Origin: Lewinellaceae bacterium
GTDB lineage: Bacteria > Bacteroidota > Bacteroidia > Chitinophagales > Saprospiraceae
Length of the DNA stretch: 64,000 nucleotides
Direction of reading: 5' to 3'
Assembly (NCBI GenBank): GCA_016710765.1
Contig: JADJUJ010000012.1
Span: 181,625 to 245,624, forward strand
Below the pieces are notes generated by a model, which was not told where the DNA came from, made no database searches, and saw only the letters and a program-made list of their open reading frames with translations. Position numbers and translations under genes: made by a program. Below are positions 36,707 through 48,700 of the stretch, one piece after another. The first letter of the stretch is position 1, and every line of letters begins with the position of its first letter.

Positions 36707-36742
36707 CCTTTAAGAATGTGAAAATTCTTAAGGGTTTTTTAT
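36707..36742 (+). terminator. Rho-independent terminator of the ATP-grasp gene
   Basis: CCTTTAAGAAT pairs with ATTCTTAAGG (one bulge), then TTTTTT. Confidence 0.85.
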
Positions 36743-36846
36743 TGAAAAACACCCAATTTAGGGTAGATGAATTAAGACGCATTGGCATCGTTTTGGTAAC
36801 AGGTAGATTGTAATATATTTTAATCTTCCTATCAATACAAGCACCA

Positions 36847-37541
36847 ATGAAAAAGTAATCTTCTTCTCCGCGTTTATTCTCCTGGCAATCGCAGCCAAGG
36901 CAAGCAACGACAACAACGGTCGCAACGGCGATCCAGCTCCCGCTCCAAAAAGCCTGACCTTTCAGGACTTCCTGCAGCAGTTCCCAAAAGGTTCGCTGCC
37001 CTACTCCTTCAGTGAAACAGACCTGCAACACCAACTGGATGTTCGCACCGGCAATGCAACACCTGCTAATAAAGCACAGCGGCTGGGTTGGGAATTCTAC
37101 GGCTTTCTTCCAGATTTAGAAGAAATGGCTTCCCACAGCAACATGCCATTGTACCCAGAGCCTGTGGTAGCATTTGAAGCAGAAAATACTTATGCCGTGG
37201 TGTACAACACCGGACGCGCATTTGCCAAGCAATACAAAACCTACAACGTAGCCTTGTTCGACAAAGAAGGCCGTCACCTTGCAACTTACTGCATCGCTGG
37301 TGTACAGCCCAATGCACTTACTGCCGCAACCCTCGATGAAAACCTGCACGTTACCATCAAAGAATATCAGGTGAAATGGGAAAATGACCTCCAGAATTCG
37401 GGTATCAAAGGCAATGTGGTTTCAGGTCTTAACCTGCTCCAAACAAGGAATATCAACCTCACCTCTTCCGACAAAGTAATGCTTTCTCCATTCCAGATGC
37501 CTACTGAACTGACACTTACCGACATTGCCAATACAAAATAA
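36847..37541 (+). CDS. Secreted protein of unknown function (frameshifted in the fourth codon)
   Basis: The ATG at 36847 is followed by AAA AAG TAA because the A-run 36850-36854 lacks one A. With one A added the frame reads MKKVIFFSAFILLAIAAKA, a good Sec signal peptide, and stays open to 37541 for about 231 residues. The mature part has a Gly/Asn/Pro-rich linker and two regions, LTFQDFLQQFPKGSLPYSF and WEFYGFLPDLEEMASHSNM, followed by a beta-rich domain (AFEAENTYAVVYNTGRAF). I do not recognise a family. A strong terminator follows. Confidence 0.75.
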
Positions 37542-37588
37542 TAGAATTTCCCGTTCTCAATAGGTGTTTTTAAACACCGTAATACCCA

Positions 37589-37631
37589 TCATCCCGGATT
37601 TTTCAACGCGAAAATTTCGGGATGTTTTTTT
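37589..37631 (+). terminator. Rho-independent terminator
   Basis: CATCCCGGATTTT pairs imperfectly with AAAATTTCGGGATG and is followed by TTTTTTT. A smaller hairpin (GGTGTTTTTAAACACC) lies at 37563-37578. Confidence 0.8.
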
Positions 37632-37877
37632 GTACCAACCCTGTCAGGGTTTTATTCATTGGTCTTTGGGTTTTAGGCTTTGGCTTTACTCCGAAGGATT
37701 AACTATTTGGTTTTCAACGCATTAGTTTTTAACAAAATACTCGTTGATAAATAATGCACATGCTGTTTTGAAAAGGGTGTTTAAAATTAAATTCCGACTT
37801 CTCCGGCATTTGATTTCACAAGGCACCAATAACCGGGATCGAAGCCAAAGACCAACACCAAAAGACTAACACCCAGA
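37632..37877. other. Intergenic region between converging genes
   Basis: No gene is seen. The sequence is AT-rich and contains several degenerate TTTGG/CCAAA-type words but no clear dyad. Confidence 0.4.
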
Positions 37878-39536
37878 TTACTTCCGAAGGTCCTTTGTAA
37901 AAATGTAAAAATTGTCGTCCACACTGAATTCCTCCAGCGAATCCAGGCGAACCGCCGTTTTTTTCCATTCTGTGGTAGGGTAAATAAATTCATAAACCCC
38001 GGGAGCGGTGGTCACTTTAACCCGCATATCAAAACCCGGCACACAACTGGTCCAACGGTAAGACAGCGATTTTTTCGCCACCTTATATTCCAGCACCGGA
38101 ATGCTCGTCTCGCGCAAATACTGGTCGAATACCCTTTGCAAATTGATGCCGGCTGCCTTGGAAACATACTCCTCAATTTGTTTTCCATCCACCGTTTGGT
38201 GGTAGAAATCGCGGTTAAGGCCACGCAAAGTCTCCCGCCATTTTTCATCATTGCCAACAACCTGCCTTATGGTGTGCAACATGTTTCCACCCTTGTAATA
38301 CATATCGGTAGAACCCTCCTGATTGACGCCATATATCCCAATGATCGGGCGAACATTGGCAATCAGCTTCCGACAGCCTTTGATATAAGCAGCACCCGCC
38401 TCTTTTCCATAATGGTATTCTGTGAATAAGCCCTCGCTGTAATTGGTAAAGCTTTCATGGATCCACATATCCGCAATGTCGCGGTAGGTAATGTTGTTGG
38501 CAAACCATTCGTGCCCCGACTCATGCACAATGATAAAATCCCATTTTAATCCCCAACCTGTACCCGATAAATCGGTCCCACGATAGCCATTTTGAAAACC
38601 ATTGCCATAAGTCACGGAACTTTGGTGCTCCATACCCAAGTAGGGTACCTCGACAAGTTTGTAGCCATCCTCATAAAAGGGATAGGGACCAAACCAGTAC
38701 TCAAACGCCTCCAGCATCTGTTTTACCTGCTGAAATTGGTTGCTGGCTTGCACCAGACTGGGCATGAGCACATAATAATCAAGGCTCAGTTTCCCCTTTT
38801 CACCCATATAGCTGTCAACAAAATGGGTATACGGAGCGATATTTACATTCACGCCGTAATTGTTGATCGGATTTTTTACACTCCAATGGAAAGTCCGGGT
38901 GGCTTCACCATTGTTGTAGGAAACCGAGTCCAGCCGGCCGTTGGATACATCCATCAGGTCATTTCTGACGGTCACGTTTATCCCCATCCCCTGATCCGGT
39001 TCATCATACATGTGATCCTTACAAGGCCACCAAACACTCGCGCCCAAGCCCTGGCAGGAAGTAGCGATAAAAGGCCTTCCATCTGTGGTATTGTCCCAAC
39101 TGAATCCACCATCCCATGGCGCGCGTTTTGCCTCCCGTGGCGTTCCGCTGTACCATACCGTCACCGTTTTCAATTCACCGGGCACTTGCGGTTCCATCAT
39201 GTCGAGCAGGTAGGCATTGGTGCCAATTTTACGAATAGGCAATTCGCGGCCATTCTGAACGGCCTTCTCCAATTGCAAAGGTGGCTGCAGATCAACCTGC
39301 ATGGCGTTCCCTGCACCGAGTACTTTGTACCGAATCTGGTTATTACCTGAAATGGTTTTCTTATCGACATCCACTTTCACACTCAGGTTGTAATGCATGA
39401 GGTCCCACCAGGCCCGTTCAGCCGTAATGCTCCCCCTTAAGGTATCATCGTGGGTAAAATTTTGCGCAGCAAGTGTTCCTGGCCCCAACACCAGCAAGGC
39501 CAACAACATTGTAATTTGGGATAACACGTTTTTCAT
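37878..39536 (-). CDS. M1-family zinc metallopeptidase (aminopeptidase)
   Basis: The product of about 552 residues has a Sec signal peptide (MLLALLVLGPGTLAAQ), so it is exported. It has an N-terminal beta-rich M1 domain (SLSVKVDVDKKTISG-like start), then the catalytic domain with substrate-binding GMEHQS in place of the classic GAMEN, and the zinc site HESGHEWFANNITYRDIADMWIHE (HEXXH-X18-E, from about residue 337). A catalytic Tyr is expected in TDMYYKGGNML. It cleaves N-terminal residues from peptides outside the cytoplasm. The ATG at 39536 is chosen because it starts the signal peptide; an upstream frame to 39710 is unlikely. Confidence 0.93.
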   Translation of the reverse strand: MKNVLSQITMLLALLVLGPGTLAAQNFTHDDTLRGSITAERAWWDLMHYNLSVKVDVDKKTISGNNQIRYKVLGAGNAMQVDLQPPLQLEKAVQNGRELPIRKIGTNAYLLDMMEPQVPGELKTVTVWYSGTPREAKRAPWDGGFSWDNTTDGRPFIATSCQGLGASVWWPCKDHMYDEPDQGMGINVTVRNDLMDVSNGRLDSVSYNNGEATRTFHWSVKNPINNYGVNVNIAPYTHFVDSYMGEKGKLSLDYYVLMPSLVQASNQFQQVKQMLEAFEYWFGPYPFYEDGYKLVEVPYLGMEHQSSVTYGNGFQNGYRGTDLSGTGWGLKWDFIIVHESGHEWFANNITYRDIADMWIHESFTNYSEGLFTEYHYGKEAGAAYIKGCRKLIANVRPIIGIYGVNQEGSTDMYYKGGNMLHTIRQVVGNDEKWRETLRGLNRDFYHQTVDGKQIEEYVSKAAGINLQRVFDQYLRETSIPVLEYKVAKKSLSYRWTSCVPGFDMRVKVTTAPGVYEFIYPTTEWKKTAVRLDSLEEFSVDDNFYIFTKDLRK

Positions 39537-39694
39537 AACCCTATATTTCCAGCAAATATATTGGTTAATAAAAAAATAACAGGCCTTCATCGACAGAGCG
39601 GCTTTAATAAGACCCGTAAAACAAAAACAGGCGCGCTCCCCGAAGGAAACGCACCTGCTGATATTTAGAATAATGTGGCCAATGTGAATAATGT

Positions 39695-39740
39695 AAAAAA
39701 ATGAGACCAATGTGGGGCATTACCCACATTGGCCTCATTA
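39695..39740 (-). terminator. Rho-independent terminator of the giant surface-protein gene
   Basis: On the minus strand ATGAGGCCAATGTGGG pairs with CCCACATTGGTCTCAT (one mismatch) and is followed by TTTTTTT. It is embedded in short repeats of the type AATGTGGCCAATGTGA, which also occur at 53155-53248. Confidence 0.85.
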
Positions 39741-39774
39741 ACTCATTGGCCTAATTGGCCACATTTATCACATT

Positions 39775-42700
39775 TTATTTTAGTTGCACCATCTTCATAG
39801 AACCACTGTCGGTAGCCGTGGCTACTTTGTAGTACAACACACCCGCTGCATTCACCTCTGCACGGTTCAGCGTAAAGGCATTGTAGCCTTTCGCAAACTC
39901 GCCTTTGCGGCTGTACAACTGGCGGCCTGTTTCGTCGTAGATCGTCAGCGTTGCCGCTGCTGCCTCCGGCAAATTAAAGCCAATTACAGTGTTGTTCTCC
40001 CATGGGTTTGGCGTGTTCTGGTATACCTCGAAGCCTACACCGGTGATTGTCGTGCCGTTGAAACGCAAGGCCACATCCAGACGCTTGCCTTCGCTGTATG
40101 CTTCCGATTTCGTAATGCGGCTCGATACGCCCAGCATGTTGCTCAGTTGGCCGTCTGCTGTTGCGCGGAACTTCACGGTGAATTCGCCTGTTGCCTTGCC
40201 GTCAAACGACGTCGTAATGGCATTGGCAAATACCCCAAAGTTCTCGATGCCCATTTCAGCACCCGGTATCAGTTCTACTACTTCAAGGTTGTTGTAGTTC
40301 ATCGTAAACTGGTAGCCCAGCACCTGCTCCGCTGCCTTGAAGTTCACCGTGAACTCCTCCCCAGCGTTTACCGCGCGGTCTTGCACATCGAACAACAGTG
40401 TGCCGCTCGTGCGGTCGTCGGCACTCATGAACGAGTTGGCGATTGCCGTACCGTTCACGTCACCGATTTTAACCGACACAAAGTCGTTGTCCATCTGGCT
40501 GGCCTGGATGTCGGCTACACTCTTCGTTTCCGGGAATTGCGTCGTGAATGGATTCGTCGGATCAGGGAAGTTGTAGGCCTCGTCTACAAAACGCCAGCTG
40601 GTGTTGTTGGGCAGTTCTGCGTAGATGCCCAGTATCAACTTGCGCAGTTCTACAATGTCGAACGTTGTGACCGAGTTGGATTTGTTCGCATCCGCAGCGA
40701 TCATCTTGTACGGACTGTTCAGGGTCTCCAGACCCAGGATATGCTTACTGATCAACACCAGGTCGTAGGTGGTTACACCGTTGAGTGGGTTGTCGTCTTT
40801 CAGTGGCGTCACCACGTAGTTCGAAGCAATTGGCAGGGCATTGCTGAACAGGTAGGTGCCCTGGTTGTCCGACTGGTCGAACATGCTCACCGGCGGGAAG
40901 GCCGGGTGGGAACCGCTCAACTGTACGCTGGCGTCTTCCAGACCGTTCTGTACCTCTGTTTTCAGTGCACCGGCTACTGTGGCGTTGTTGCCGCAGTTAC
41001 CGCTGTTGTCCTGTACAATCACGTAGGTTTCGCAGAAGTCGGCGTTGCCGGCTGCATCGATGGCCCACAATTGTACCGCCTGTGGTCCCAGTTCTGCGCA
41101 GGTAAACGTCACACTCGTGCTCGGGTTGCCCTGAGCGTCTGTTGGGAAACTTCCCGTGCTCTGGCTGCTCTTCACGATGCCGTATTTCAACTGGCTGGCT
41201 GGTGTGCAGTTGTCGTCGCCGTATTGCAGGAAGTCGGAAGCCCAAAGTTGGATCATACCTGTTGGCATAATGTTGACACTCAGGCCGTTCAGACAAACCA
41301 CTGTCGGCTTCTTGCAATCTTTCACCACGAAGGTGTATTCGCAGATCGACTCGTTGCCGCAACCGTCTTCAGCGATCCACTTGATCTTGTGGGTGCCGTA
41401 GGGCAATTGTGGTACTACCCCTTGCAGCACATTGTCGTTCAGGTTCGCTGGCTGCGCCAGGTTGTCCCAGCGTACACATGCTGTGCGGGCATTGCCATTG
41501 GTTGTCCAGTCGATGTTGAAGCGATACTTCTGGTTCGCTGGCACCGGACGGTTGTCGAACGCCGTGCCACCCAGGTATGGAATGGTATTGGGCGCCGGTG
41601 GGTTCGTGCTGGAGATTTGCGTCTCCATGATACCGTCGTTGTTCATGTCCAGGAACAGCAGGTAGCGGATCGTTACATTCGGACCACTGCAGCTGTCTGT
41701 TACCGTAACACACAGGTCGGCAGGACCTTCACACAGGTCGTGCGTGCCGATCGTGTTGTCCCAGTATGCAGCATCGTTCCACAGCAGACCGTCGTTGGTC
41801 GTCAGGTCACATAATTCAACAGGGCTTGCAGGGCAGTTGTCGAATATCGGATCTTCCGTATCGATCACCTTGATGATCTGCTTGTATTTGTAGCAGTTGG
41901 CATTGGCCGTCCAGAACGTCGAGTAGTTCGTTGCCTGTGCATCCGTTGGGTTGATCTTCACCACCGTTGGGTTCCATGGGGCCAGCGTACCCGGTGCGGA
42001 TACAGTTGGGCCTGGAAGGTTCGACGGGTGGTTAGAGATCGAGTTCGGATTCGGGTTGGGTACCGTCGTGCAAGGCAGGTTCGGATTGTACGTACACCAG
42101 TTGATGATCGTCCAGGTCCGTTCAATCTTGAAGCAGGCATCTGGTACCACCGTGAACACTTCGTCCTGGTGGCTGACGCCCAGCAATTCGCAATCTTCAC
42201 CGAAGAAGGTTGGCTCACCGTAGTTGCCCGTGCCGTCGCATTCTGTTACGATCACGTCGTTAGGGAACTTCACGTAGTAATCCTGCTCGTAGTTCACCAC
42301 GATCCGCTGCGTGCACTGGCTGGAGTTGCCGTAGCAGTCGAAGGCACGGAAGGTCCGTACGATCGTGCCTTTGTTGCACAGCGTATCAAACTGGCTGTAG
42401 TTCACCGTGTGCGTCAGACCGATCTGGCCCTGGTACACTTTGGTGTCGTCCAAGCAGCAGTTGTCCAGCGGGCTGGCATTGCCATAGGCCCAGAGGCTTG
42501 GGTCAAAGTTCTCGCAAGACACCGTTACGTTGGCCGGAGCCTGGCAAACTGGCTTGATCTTATCTTCTACCAGCACCAGTACCATACAGTCGTTCGAGTG
42601 GTTGTCCTGGTATGTCAGGCTTACTTCGCCGGCGTTTACCACCACGTCGTACACCCGAAGTACTACCAGGATCGTATCACCCACGTCTTCGCAGCAGAAT

Positions 42701-45700
42701 TTCACCTGATCGTCGAAGGCGTTGTTCGGATCGCAGCCATTGGCATCCATCCGGCGTACTTTGAAGTACACATCAGAGCAGTTGTCGTACGAGCCGTCGT
42801 CGAACGTTGTGGCGTTCACAAACGATTCGCCACTGATACCTAGGGCTACTTTCGTAAACTGGTCGCAGGCCACTACTGGTGGCGTTTGGTCCTCTACCGT
42901 TACGTTGAAGGTGCACTCTGTGCTGTTGCCACAATCATCCGTCGTGATGTACGTCACTTGCGTGGCGCCCAGCGGCAGGTTTTGGGCATAGCCCAACTGG
43001 CCCAGTGTATCGGGGTTCCACAGGTTGTTGCCTGGGAAGGTGGTCAGGGAGCCATTCAGCGTGTAGGTGATGCCGTCCACTTTGTATTTGGCCACAATCG
43101 AGGCGATGCGCGAGCAAGCGTCGGTGATCAGTACATCCGGAAGGTTCGGCGTAGCCGAGCACACAAACGGATCGGTGGATACCGTGATGTTAGATGGGCA
43201 GGCCACCGTTGGACCTTCTTCGTCCACTACCTTGATCACCTGGATATGGTATTTCGGGTTCGGATCGTCCGGTCCTTGCGTCGTGGGCAGGCACCAGTCG
43301 TAGATCGTCCAGGTACGCAGGATCTTGTACGTTCCGTCGCATACTGGCAGTACCTGATCAACATAGGCCGTCTGCAATTCGCAGTAGGTATTGTTCGGGT
43401 ACAGGCTGGTGATCACACCAAAGTCGTTCAGGTACGGTGCGCCTGTGGCGCCTGGTCCCGTGCTTGGGTTGCCGCAGGAGACGGTTACGTCGGCGGGCAG
43501 CAGTACGTCACCTACATGGCGACGATCCAGGTATAGGTATTGGGTGCAGAAGGCCTGGTTGCCACTGCCGTCGGTTACCGTCCAGTCGCGCTTGATGTAG
43601 CCGCTCAGGTCCTGCTGGCCCTGGAACACATCGGTGCAGCCAAGGTCAAACAGTTCGTCTGAATAGTTCAGTGTGAACGTGCCACAGTTTTCTACCACCA
43701 CCGGGGTGATGTTGGCGATGTTCAGGGTGTTCGTCAGGTAGCTCGGCGTGAAGTTGGTCACCGCGCAGGACAGGTGCACGTTTGTGCACGTAATCTTGGG
43801 TGGCAGTTTGTCTTCTACCGATACATTGCCCCAGCACATGTTGCCACTCACGAGGTGGGTGACACGTACAGCGTAGGTCTTGCCAATGTCGGCAGCCGTC
43901 AGGATGGCGGGTACCCATGGGCCGTTGCCAAGGGGCAGCGTTTTGTCTATTTCTACCAGATAGTCGTCGTAGCAACCGTAGGAGCCTTCCAGGATCATGT
44001 CTGGCAGGATTTCGGTGATGCAATCTTCGTCCAGCGAAATTTGCACCAGGTCGTTGCACGTCACCGTCGGTGGCGTTACCACAACGTTTACCAGTTTCGT
44101 TACTTTTTGGATACAACCAGGGTCGTTCGGCCCAAAGGCTTTTGGCGTACCGCCATCTACCGTGTAGGTGATGTTGTACTGGCCCGTGCCGGCAGAAGGA
44201 TCAAAGGTTGTCGTCTGTACACCATTTACCGTAAACACGGCGCTCACAAAGTTTGCGTCGCCAGGCGTACCCGTCAACGAAACCGGATCGGAGTACAGGC
44301 AGAATGGGCCTGTCAGATCAGAGGTAATCTCCGGATTCGGGTAAGCGCAGGAGTTGCCGATCGACAAGGTTGTGCCAGCGCCGTTGGTAACGGATAGGGT
44401 GTAACCCAGCGCATCGATGTGACGGCCGTCGAGGGTAAACATGTTGCCGCCAATATTGGTCAACACTGTACCTACTGTGATGGGCAGCGGTGCTGTTGGT
44501 GGCGCAGGGCTGTTGGCAGCGTAAAGGCCGTTGATGGCCGATACTGTCCATACCTGCGTAGCAGGAGCATTTACTTTGATTACCTCGCCAAATTGACCGT
44601 TGGTCAGCGTGGTGGCGTTGTTCAGGCACACACAAGGGTCGGAGATGGTTACATTGCAATTGAAGGTACTGATCGTAACAGATCCCGTCATGTTGGCTGT
44701 ACAACCGCCTGCAGCAGTGGCCGTAACGGTGTAGGTGCCTACGGCCAACTGTGGACCGAAGGAAATGGCTGCACCAGTACCCGCTACAGGAGCCCCTGTA
44801 TTGACGTTGTTTAGCTTTAATTGATAGGTTGTATTGGTCTGCGAGCCACTCAAGCCAACTGGTGTGCCTACGTTGTCGGTCGTACAAATTGCGCCGCCGC
44901 CAGTCACTGTAAAGGCTGTTGGAGCAGGGTTGACAATGACAGTAGCAGTGATTGGTGTACCAGAGCAACTCGAAGTGCTGGTCGGCGTAACCGTAAATGT
45001 TACCGTTACAGGGGAAGTAGTCGTATTGGTCAGCGAACCACTAATATTACCGCTGCCGCTGGCTGCAATGCCAGTAACGGTGGCGGTATTGTTGCGCGTC
45101 CAGTTGTAAGCAGCACCAGTTCCCAGGTTTCCAGTCAATACGATGGTTGTAATGGCTGAACCGGAACAAATCGTCTGGGTAGACGGAGTTGCTGTTACAG
45201 AAGGCGTTGGGTTAACCAGCACTGTTGCCGTAGTAGATCCGCCAGGACAACCATTCGCCGTTGTGGTAACACTAAAGGTTACAGTTATAGGCGAAGTAGT
45301 GGTATTGGTCAGCGAACCAGCGATGTTGCCACTGCCCGAAGCTGCAATGCCGGTAACGTTGGCAGTATTGTCGCGCGTCCAGTTGTATGTTGTTCCTGAC
45401 ACGTTGCCCGACAATATAATGGTCGTAATAGCAGCACCGGAACAGATCGTCTGCGAGGCAGGTGTTGCCACTGCATTCGGTGTTGGGTTAACCAACACGG
45501 TAGCCGTAATTGGTGTACCCGGGCAACCGTTTGCCGTAGGCGTAATGGTAAAGGTTACAGTAATAGGAGCGCTGGTGGTGTTGGTCAGCGATCCGCTGAT
45601 GTTGCCAGAGCCGTTGCCAGCAATACCGGTCACAGAAACGGTGTTATCGCGCGTCCAGTTATAAACAGTACCCGCAACGTTGCCTGTCAGTGCAATGGTT

Positions 45701-48700
45701 GTAATGGCTGCGCCCGAACAGATGGTTTGTGAAGCAGGTGTTGCTACGGCGTTAGGTGTTGGGTTCACCAGCACGGTAGCAGTAATCGGAGCGCCCGGGC
45801 AGTTATTTGCCGTAGGCGTAATGGTAAAGGTTACCGTGATGGGTGCACTGGTCGTGTTGGTCAAGGAACCAGCGATATCACCACTGCCTGAAGCAGCTAT
45901 GCCTGTTACGGTGGCTGTATTGTTGCGCGTCCAGTTATACGTCGTACCTGGAACGTTGCCGGTTAGGGCTATTGTTGTAATGGCTGAACCAGAACAAATT
46001 GTCTGTGCAGCAGGAGTGGCTACTGCGTTCGGTGTTGGGTTTACCGTAACGGTGCCGCAAACGCGATCGGAAACACAAGGTGTCTGGAAAGTAAGGATAA
46101 TCTGGCCGTTGCCGGTGTGAACGCCGCTGGTCGCAATACCTGATGAAACACCACCTAGATAGGAAGATCCACCTGCACCGCCGCCGCCGCCGCCTTTGTC
46201 ATTGCCACTGCATCCGGTTGTGCCGGCAGAACCGCCGCCACCGCCGCCGCCGTTGACGTAACCGCCGCCGCCGCCGCCGCCTGCCGGGATCGTTGGATTG
46301 CTGTTGAAGCAGCAGCAAGCTTGTCCGTGACCACCGTCAGCACCGGTACCTGCTGTTCCGAGGAAACCGGAGCAACCGATACCTGCTGCACCTGAAGTAC
46401 CAACCATGCCGCCAAAACCACCACCACCATTGGGGCTGGTAATTCCATTACCACCATTGCCACCACCGCCTGCACCACCGTCGCCGCCGGCATAAACCAT
46501 TTCACATCCAGCAGCAGCGCCGCCGCCGCCGCCGCCTGCAACCACAACGCGATCACCCTGGGCAGTACCACCTACCCGAATATCCGATGCGCCGCCGCCG
46601 CCGCCGCCATTGCCTACTGCATTATTTTGATTTGGGCCTACTGAGCCACCGCCGTTACCACCGCCATTGTAGCCAGGAACCTGACCAGAAGCAGCACCGC
46701 CAACGAAAATATTTAATACCTGACCAGGAACAACAGCCAGAACGCCAGTGGTTTTACCACCCAAACCGCCTGTACCGCCGCCATTAAGGCTGGTGCCTGC
46801 AGCGCCCTGTGCACCATAGGCCTCAATCGTAACAGAAGTCACGCCAGGAGGAACGGTAAAGGTTTGCATGCCACCGGTATAATCAAAAGTAGCCGCGTTG
46901 TTTACAAGAATGGTTTGTTCTACACAGTAAGTGGTATTTCCACTCAATGGGCCAGTTGTCAGCGGATTGCCGGTACCTACCTGCATGCCACCCGTTGGCA
47001 TATCAAACCAGGCGTAGGTTGCATTGGGCAAACCGCCAAGGGCAGTCATGGTTGTGGTGCTACCAGCACAAATAGGATCTGGACTTACGGTTACACCGGT
47101 CAGTGTTGAGCAACCGCCGCAACCGCCAGGACCTACCAATACGATGGAGGACGTAGCAGAACAGCCATTGCCGCCCGTTACGGTAACATTGTAGGTTCCA
47201 ACACAAAGACCAGACTGGTTTTGAGCACCTTGAACAACTCCGCAACCGTTTCCACTGAACCAGTTGTACGTATAAGGTCCTACTCCTCCTGTAATCGTCA
47301 GGTTGATGGAGCCATCCGCTGTAAAGCAGGAAGATGGCTCAGAAACAACTGGAGTATAAGTTGGTGCAGGGTTAACCGTTACCGAAGTGGATGTAGAAGC
47401 ACTGCAACCATTTGCGTTTGTAACCGTAACCGTGTAAGTACCGGCAGTGTTCACAGCAATAGAAGCAGTTGTTTCCAAATTACTCCAGGCAAAGGAAGTA
47501 CCGCCACCAGCAGTCAATGTGGTACTGGAGCCGGAACAGATGGTGGTATTGCCACTGATGGTCGGCGTAGGCAATGAATTTACCGTAATAGTCTGGCTGG
47601 CAGTTGAAGTACAACCAGCATTGGTAACAGTCACGAAGAATGTGGTTGTAGTGGGTGGAACGACTACTATGCTTACAGTTGTAAACCCACCTACACTCCA
47701 CGAATAGGTTCCACCGCCGGAAGCAGTAAGTTGTGCCGCTGCGCCGGCACAAATGATACCGTCATTATTCATGGTGCCGGAAGTTTCCGTTACCGCAATA
47801 GCAGCATTTGGCAATGGATTCACCGTTATAGTGAATGTACAAATTTGGGAGCAATTGGTATATGTAATCGTATGCGTACCAACACCCGCTATAGAAGGGG
47901 TGAAAACACCACCAGAAACACCCGGTCCACTGTACACACCGCCCGTTGGCGTTGCACCAGAAAGGGTAATCGGCGCAGCATCAATACATACTGAGAAACT
48001 GGCTGGACAAACAGGAGCGTCATTGTTAACCGTAGCAACCACCGGTATCCGAGGTGTTTCGCAACCGGTAGACAATTTCAGGTTGTAGAAGTAGTATTGG
48101 TAACTTGGCGTCAGGTAAAAGTCCATGGAAGCAACGCCTGGCAATACCCAAGGGAAAGTATGGGTAGCCAAACCGGAACGCCAGGTGCTGGGGTTGGTCG
48201 TAAAGCCAATGTAGTAGGTTCCAACCGGGAGAACCCAGTTCACAGGAACCACTTGTTCAATCGTTGGTGTACCCGAATTCTGAACGCTGGTCGTACCGGT
48301 GTAAGTAGCAAAGGTTGGACCGGAAGCACTACCTGTTCTTGCTTCTATGGTGAAGCTTGTATTAAGCGCTGCTGATGGATAAATATCCATCGTATTAAGT
48401 GTAAACGGCGAAAGCACCGTTAGTATCATGTAGGCGCCAGTAATGGTTGAAGTTTGGAATCCACCCGCTGTGGTAAAGTGGTTCCAACCACCGTCACCAG
48501 GAATAGTAAGTCCGGAAGCGCCTCCCTGGCTTGCTGCAACATAATAAGTAGTTGTACTTGAAATAGGAGGCGTCATGAATGGTGAGCCAGTTCCTACATT
48601 ATTGCCACCGCTTGGAGCATCATACCAATTGATGGTAGATCCTGCATTGGTTGTAGCAGCCAAAGTCACAGCAACCGGTCCTGGGCCACATTCGGTGCCA

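Noticed and set aside
39784..41814. Plus-strand open frame of 676 codons opposite the giant surface gene
   Set aside because: It lacks any recognisable domain, and the minus strand carries well-defined dockerin-like, cohesin-like and sorting-domain sequence.
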